From: Takifugu bimaculatus
Taxonomy: Eukaryota > Chordata > Actinopteri > Tetraodontiformes > Tetraodontidae
Direction of reading: 5' to 3'
NCBI GenBank assembly: GCA_004026145.2
Contig: CP034986.1
Coordinates: 7,308,929 to 7,372,928, forward strand
DNA length: 64,000 bases
Shown here: piece after piece, positions 61,285-64,000 of the stretch
Numbering within the stretch: the stretch's first letter is position 1
How the letters are laid out: every line of letters begins with the position of its first letter
Translations under genes and position numbers: made by a program
Notes under the pieces: model-generated
Seen by the model: the letters and a program-made list of their open reading frames with translations, nothing else
Databases searched by the model: none
What the model was told of the DNA's origin: nothing

Positions 61285-61350
61285 TTGCTGGTGCTCGGTC
61301 GGTGACGGTGAACGATGTGGGTCCTCTGTCAGGTAACCGGACACCCGATG
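61285..61350 (-). other. pcx: Candidate pcx exon 1 (non-coding 5' UTR)
   Basis: Exon 2 starts only one base before the ATG, so at least one upstream non-coding exon must exist. On the minus strand a strong donor (CAGCAA|GTGAGTACT) sits at 61285/61284. It lies about 90 bases downstream of a TATAAA (61380-61375) and within a CpG-rich stretch. The right-hand border given here assumes initiation about 25-30 bases after that TATAAA. If transcription starts in the upstream GC/CCAAT region instead, the exon would reach to about 61.7 kb. This is an inference; no transcript evidence is available here. Confidence 0.45.
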
Positions 61351-61880
61351 TTAGCAGCCGGCTCTCAGCGTGTGTTTATATGTTTTGCCTCTTTGCTTAA
61401 TACCCTCATACACACGCGCACACTCGGAAACAGACACGCTGCTGGTCGGAAGAGGGTAAGTATGGGGAGGGGGGGGGGGTTATATATAACGTTCCACGCG
61501 CGCGCCAACACGCGGATGTACCCAGGTGGTGACTTTAGGACGGCCGGAACGCGCTGTCACACACCCTGGCAAAGTCAGAGCCTCGTCAGGACTCTGTGGC
61601 TAGTTGCTAAGCGCTAACTACACAGCTAAGTTAGCTAGCGAATGGAACCAGACGAGTCCGCTCGGCGGATATGAGTGTGTTTGCGACTGCGCCTGCCTCT
61701 CCTTCCCTGATAATCTCCGACGGGCTCTCTCCTGTCTCCCTCTATCCCTCGCTCCACATAAAAGCCCATCCTGTGACCACGCCCCGCAGCGCCCTCAGCC
61801 AATCGCGTGGGCGGAAGTGGCGTCACAGAGGAAGCGGCAGAATTTAAGAGGACGGCGTCCGCGTAATTGCGAGCCCAAGC
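61351..61880 (-). promoter_or_regulatory. pcx: Candidate pcx promoter region, CpG-rich
   Basis: This stretch is clearly richer in CpG than the flanking DNA (around 61495-61515 and 61780-61865). It holds a CCAAT box (61799-61803, read as ATTGG on the minus strand), a GC/KLF box CCACGCCCC (61778-61786), an ETS-type CGGAAGTG (61812-61819), a CRE half site (61821-61825), a symmetrical TATATATA (61481-61488) and a minus-strand TATAAA (61380-61375). The arrangement fits an RNA polymerase II promoter driving the minus-strand gene. ETS and CCAAT boxes work in both orientations, so divergent transcription to the right is possible. Confidence 0.5.
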
Positions 61881-62380
61881 GTGAGTTAGGACGTGAAAAT
61901 CAAAGGCACCGCGAGTCTCGTTTGAATGGTGATCATTTGGGAAACATTGAAACCCAAAGCTACCGTTGCGATAAGAAACTACAACAAGCTCCGTGCTAAA
62001 TCAGGTTTTGGCACTCACATGAGCGATGGGGGCGCCAGCTTTTCCAGCAGTTTCCAGAATAGATTGAAATTAGCTTTATAACTACTTATTTGTTGTTTAT
62101 TCCTTCATATGTGATAAGAAATGCTGATTGATTAGAGCTACAATAAAATTGAAACTAAATACTATTCAAGTTGTCCACAGCGATGAAAGCAGTGGGGGAG
62201 AATAAACTATATTTAAAATATATTTTTGGTTAAAATGGACCTGAGAGAAACGCTGAATTAGAGAAAGCAATGCAAATTCAGTTTATCGGCAACTATAATA
62301 TTTTTTCTGTCGTGGTCATCTACTGTTTATCTTTGTGGAGTATATGTCATTTCTAATCTATAAAACATTACTTTCTACAC

Positions 62381-62407
62381 AGTTGGTATACATTCTATAT
62401 ACCAACT
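62381..62407. repeat. Perfect inverted repeat, 10-bp stem, 7-base loop
   Basis: AGTTGGTATA (62381-62390) and TATACCAACT (62398-62407) are exact reverse complements in an AT-rich upstream region. Function unknown. Confidence 0.8.
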
Positions 62408-63738
62408 CACTATATGTTTTATTTACTGTATTTCCAAAAAACTGTGTGAGGAGATTGACAAAATCTAACATGACCTGACTCGACTTTATAGCAAAATAGG
62501 TTTTTGGTAAACTTAGAAAACAGGAAATGCATGAGCAAAAAGAACATTAGTCATGGATTTCATGACAACTCCTTGAAATGGCTCTTTGTCCTCTCCTTTT
62601 AACACACAATAGCCGAGTATTTTCCCAAGATCATGCCGTGCTAGTGCGCGGCCACCTGTGTTTTTACTAACTCTGATCCTACGTTTTAATTGATTCTTGA
62701 TGTGAGGCCTGTTCGAGTAGGAAAACCAACCCTGGTTGTGACATAAGTTTGCTCACTCATGATTGTTTCCCAACGCTTGTGTGTTCTTTTATCACAGCCT
62801 TTATCACAGCCACAGATAACAGCCTGTGTCAACAACACGATTTCGCAATCAGATCAAATTACCTCACAACAGAATTGAATTTGGCGTCGCAAAATATTCC
62901 AAATTAAGTAATGTAGAAAGTTTAATTTTCCTGTTTCACTTTAGAGGCGCTGCGTCTCATGTTGCACAGCCGTGGGCCGTTTTCCAATGACTAATTCCAG
63001 GCTTCTTTTTTCTCACCCCTCTCCCCCATTGGGTCGGACATGACAAAGCGTTGCAGCAATCTCCCTTTGAACACAGCTCAAGGAATCTTCACGGGTTCAT
63101 CTCTGCACGCATAACCTCCACACTATTCATTCTGCCCACACAGAAGACAGGCAGTGGTCTTTCAGAGGCTCGGAGACTTAATTCTCAACATGTAGTTTTA
63201 GCTCTTGTTTGTTTTTTGTTTGTGTATTTTGTAAATGGCTGCACGTCGAGTGTTACGCAAGTGCATGACAGCAGGCAGCCCAAAGTAAAGTGTGTCAGAG
63301 TGGAAGCAGATCACGATCACTTTCTTGAATGCAGATACTTCCGTTCCACTGCATATTTCGCGCATCATGACAAGAACTCGTTAACGTTCGGATCGTATTG
63401 GCAAGTGAGTCCTCAAAGTTGTGAAGAAGCTGCTCTGACTGGCCGAGAGGGGAAAAGAAGAATCACATGAAAGGAAGTACGGATGAGTCAGAGGCGTACA
63501 ATGTTTTTTCAACACATCGGGGGATGTTTGGAAGAATCTGAAAAAGCAGACGTGCAAAGTATGACTGACTGTGTTCAGGGGGAGGAACCAACAGGTATGC
63601 ACACGATACTCCCGGTACAAACTTGTAACTGGAGGAGACTACACACAAAAAGCTTTTATCGCTTCTGCCAAGCAGGCTTTTGAGAAAGTCCTGTTTCTAG
63701 GATGTAGTCGGAAAACAAGTGAGGGCACAGACACACAC

Positions 63739-63756
63739 GTGCATGCATGCATGCAC
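63739..63756. repeat. 18-bp perfect palindrome of alternating purine-pyrimidine (GCAT)n
   Basis: GTGCATGCATGCATGCAC is its own reverse complement and follows a short (CA)n. Such alternating runs can adopt Z-DNA or cruciform form; most simply it is a short microsatellite. Confidence 0.8.
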
Positions 63757-64000
63757 ACAGTTAATGATCAATTCGGAGCATGCAGGTGAGACAGGAGATG
63801 GTCCAATCAGGTCAATATTAGGCCATTACGCTGTTTTATCAAAAGCTTTCAACAGGCGCTGTGTTTGTCCTTGTGTTAGCTTAGCATTACTTTTGCAGAG
63901 AAAAGCCTGCCTGTTTTTTTGGAGAACGCTTTAATTCAAGTACAAAATATAGCTTTATAAAAAGAAATTGTGACATGCATGAAAAACATTAAATATTTCA

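Larger units (their letters stand above)
61950..64000. other. Upstream region right of the pcx promoter
   Basis: Mostly AT-rich sequence with one inverted repeat (62381-62407) and one palindrome (63739-63756). A minus-strand donor-like CAT|GTGAGT at about 62018 could serve a more distal first exon of pcx, but nothing else supports it. The longest frame (63051-63470, plus, 139 codons) has no recognisable motif. No second gene is supported. Confidence 0.6.

Noticed and set aside
63051..63470. 139-codon plus-strand open frame upstream of pcx, considered as a neighbouring gene
   Set aside because: No conserved domain, no convincing start context, and no supporting exon beyond it.
1..64000. Bacterial or phage features: operons, CRISPR arrays, insertion sequences, ribosome-binding sites
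   Set aside because: Spliced vertebrate gene structure throughout; no spaced direct repeats or dense coding on either strand.

Overview
This window is vertebrate nuclear DNA, most likely from a percomorph (spiny-rayed) teleost fish. The evidence is GT-AG split exons of a mitochondrial enzyme, abundant (CA)n/(GT)n microsatellites and G/C homopolymers, a decayed fish-type CR1/L2-like LINE, and no prokaryotic gene organisation. I recognise one protein-coding gene: pyruvate carboxylase (pcx), on the minus strand. The species, and whether this is the pcxa or pcxb paralogue, cannot be decided from the sequence.

Layout, read in the direction of transcription (right to left). About 61.3-61.9 kb is a CpG-rich upstream region with GC-box, CCAAT, ETS and TATA-like sites, and a candidate non-coding first exon ending at 61285. 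Intron 1 (about 4.6 kb) carries a possible alternative ETS-type promoter with its own first exon (57.16-57.38 kb), a strong CTCF-like site, and a cluster of DR1 nuclear-receptor motifs. Coding exons 2-9 are packed between 56665 and 49180. Exons 10 (37685-37567) and 11 (23675-23513) are separated by introns of about 11.5 and 13.9 kb. The gene leaves the left edge inside an intron of at least 23.5 kb. The ten coding exons join without a frame break into residues 1-395: the mitochondrial targeting peptide plus most of the biotin carboxylase / ATP-grasp domain. The rest of that domain, the carboxyltransferase domain and the biotinyl domain must lie to the left of the window.

The remaining sequence, more than 95%, is intronic or upstream DNA. 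It holds microsatellites, polypurine/polypyrimidine tracts, at least fourteen pure G or C runs of 11 or more bases, one internally deleted LINE (5283-6140), a 71-bp tandem duplication (39598-39739), a few perfect hairpins and scattered transcription-factor motifs. I found no tRNA, rRNA, CRISPR array or convincing second gene. The most noteworthy non-coding signal is the set of DR1 elements (PPAR/RXR or HNF4 type) and ERR-type elements spread through the introns of this gluconeogenic and lipogenic enzyme gene. Nothing here looks like a wholly new biological system.
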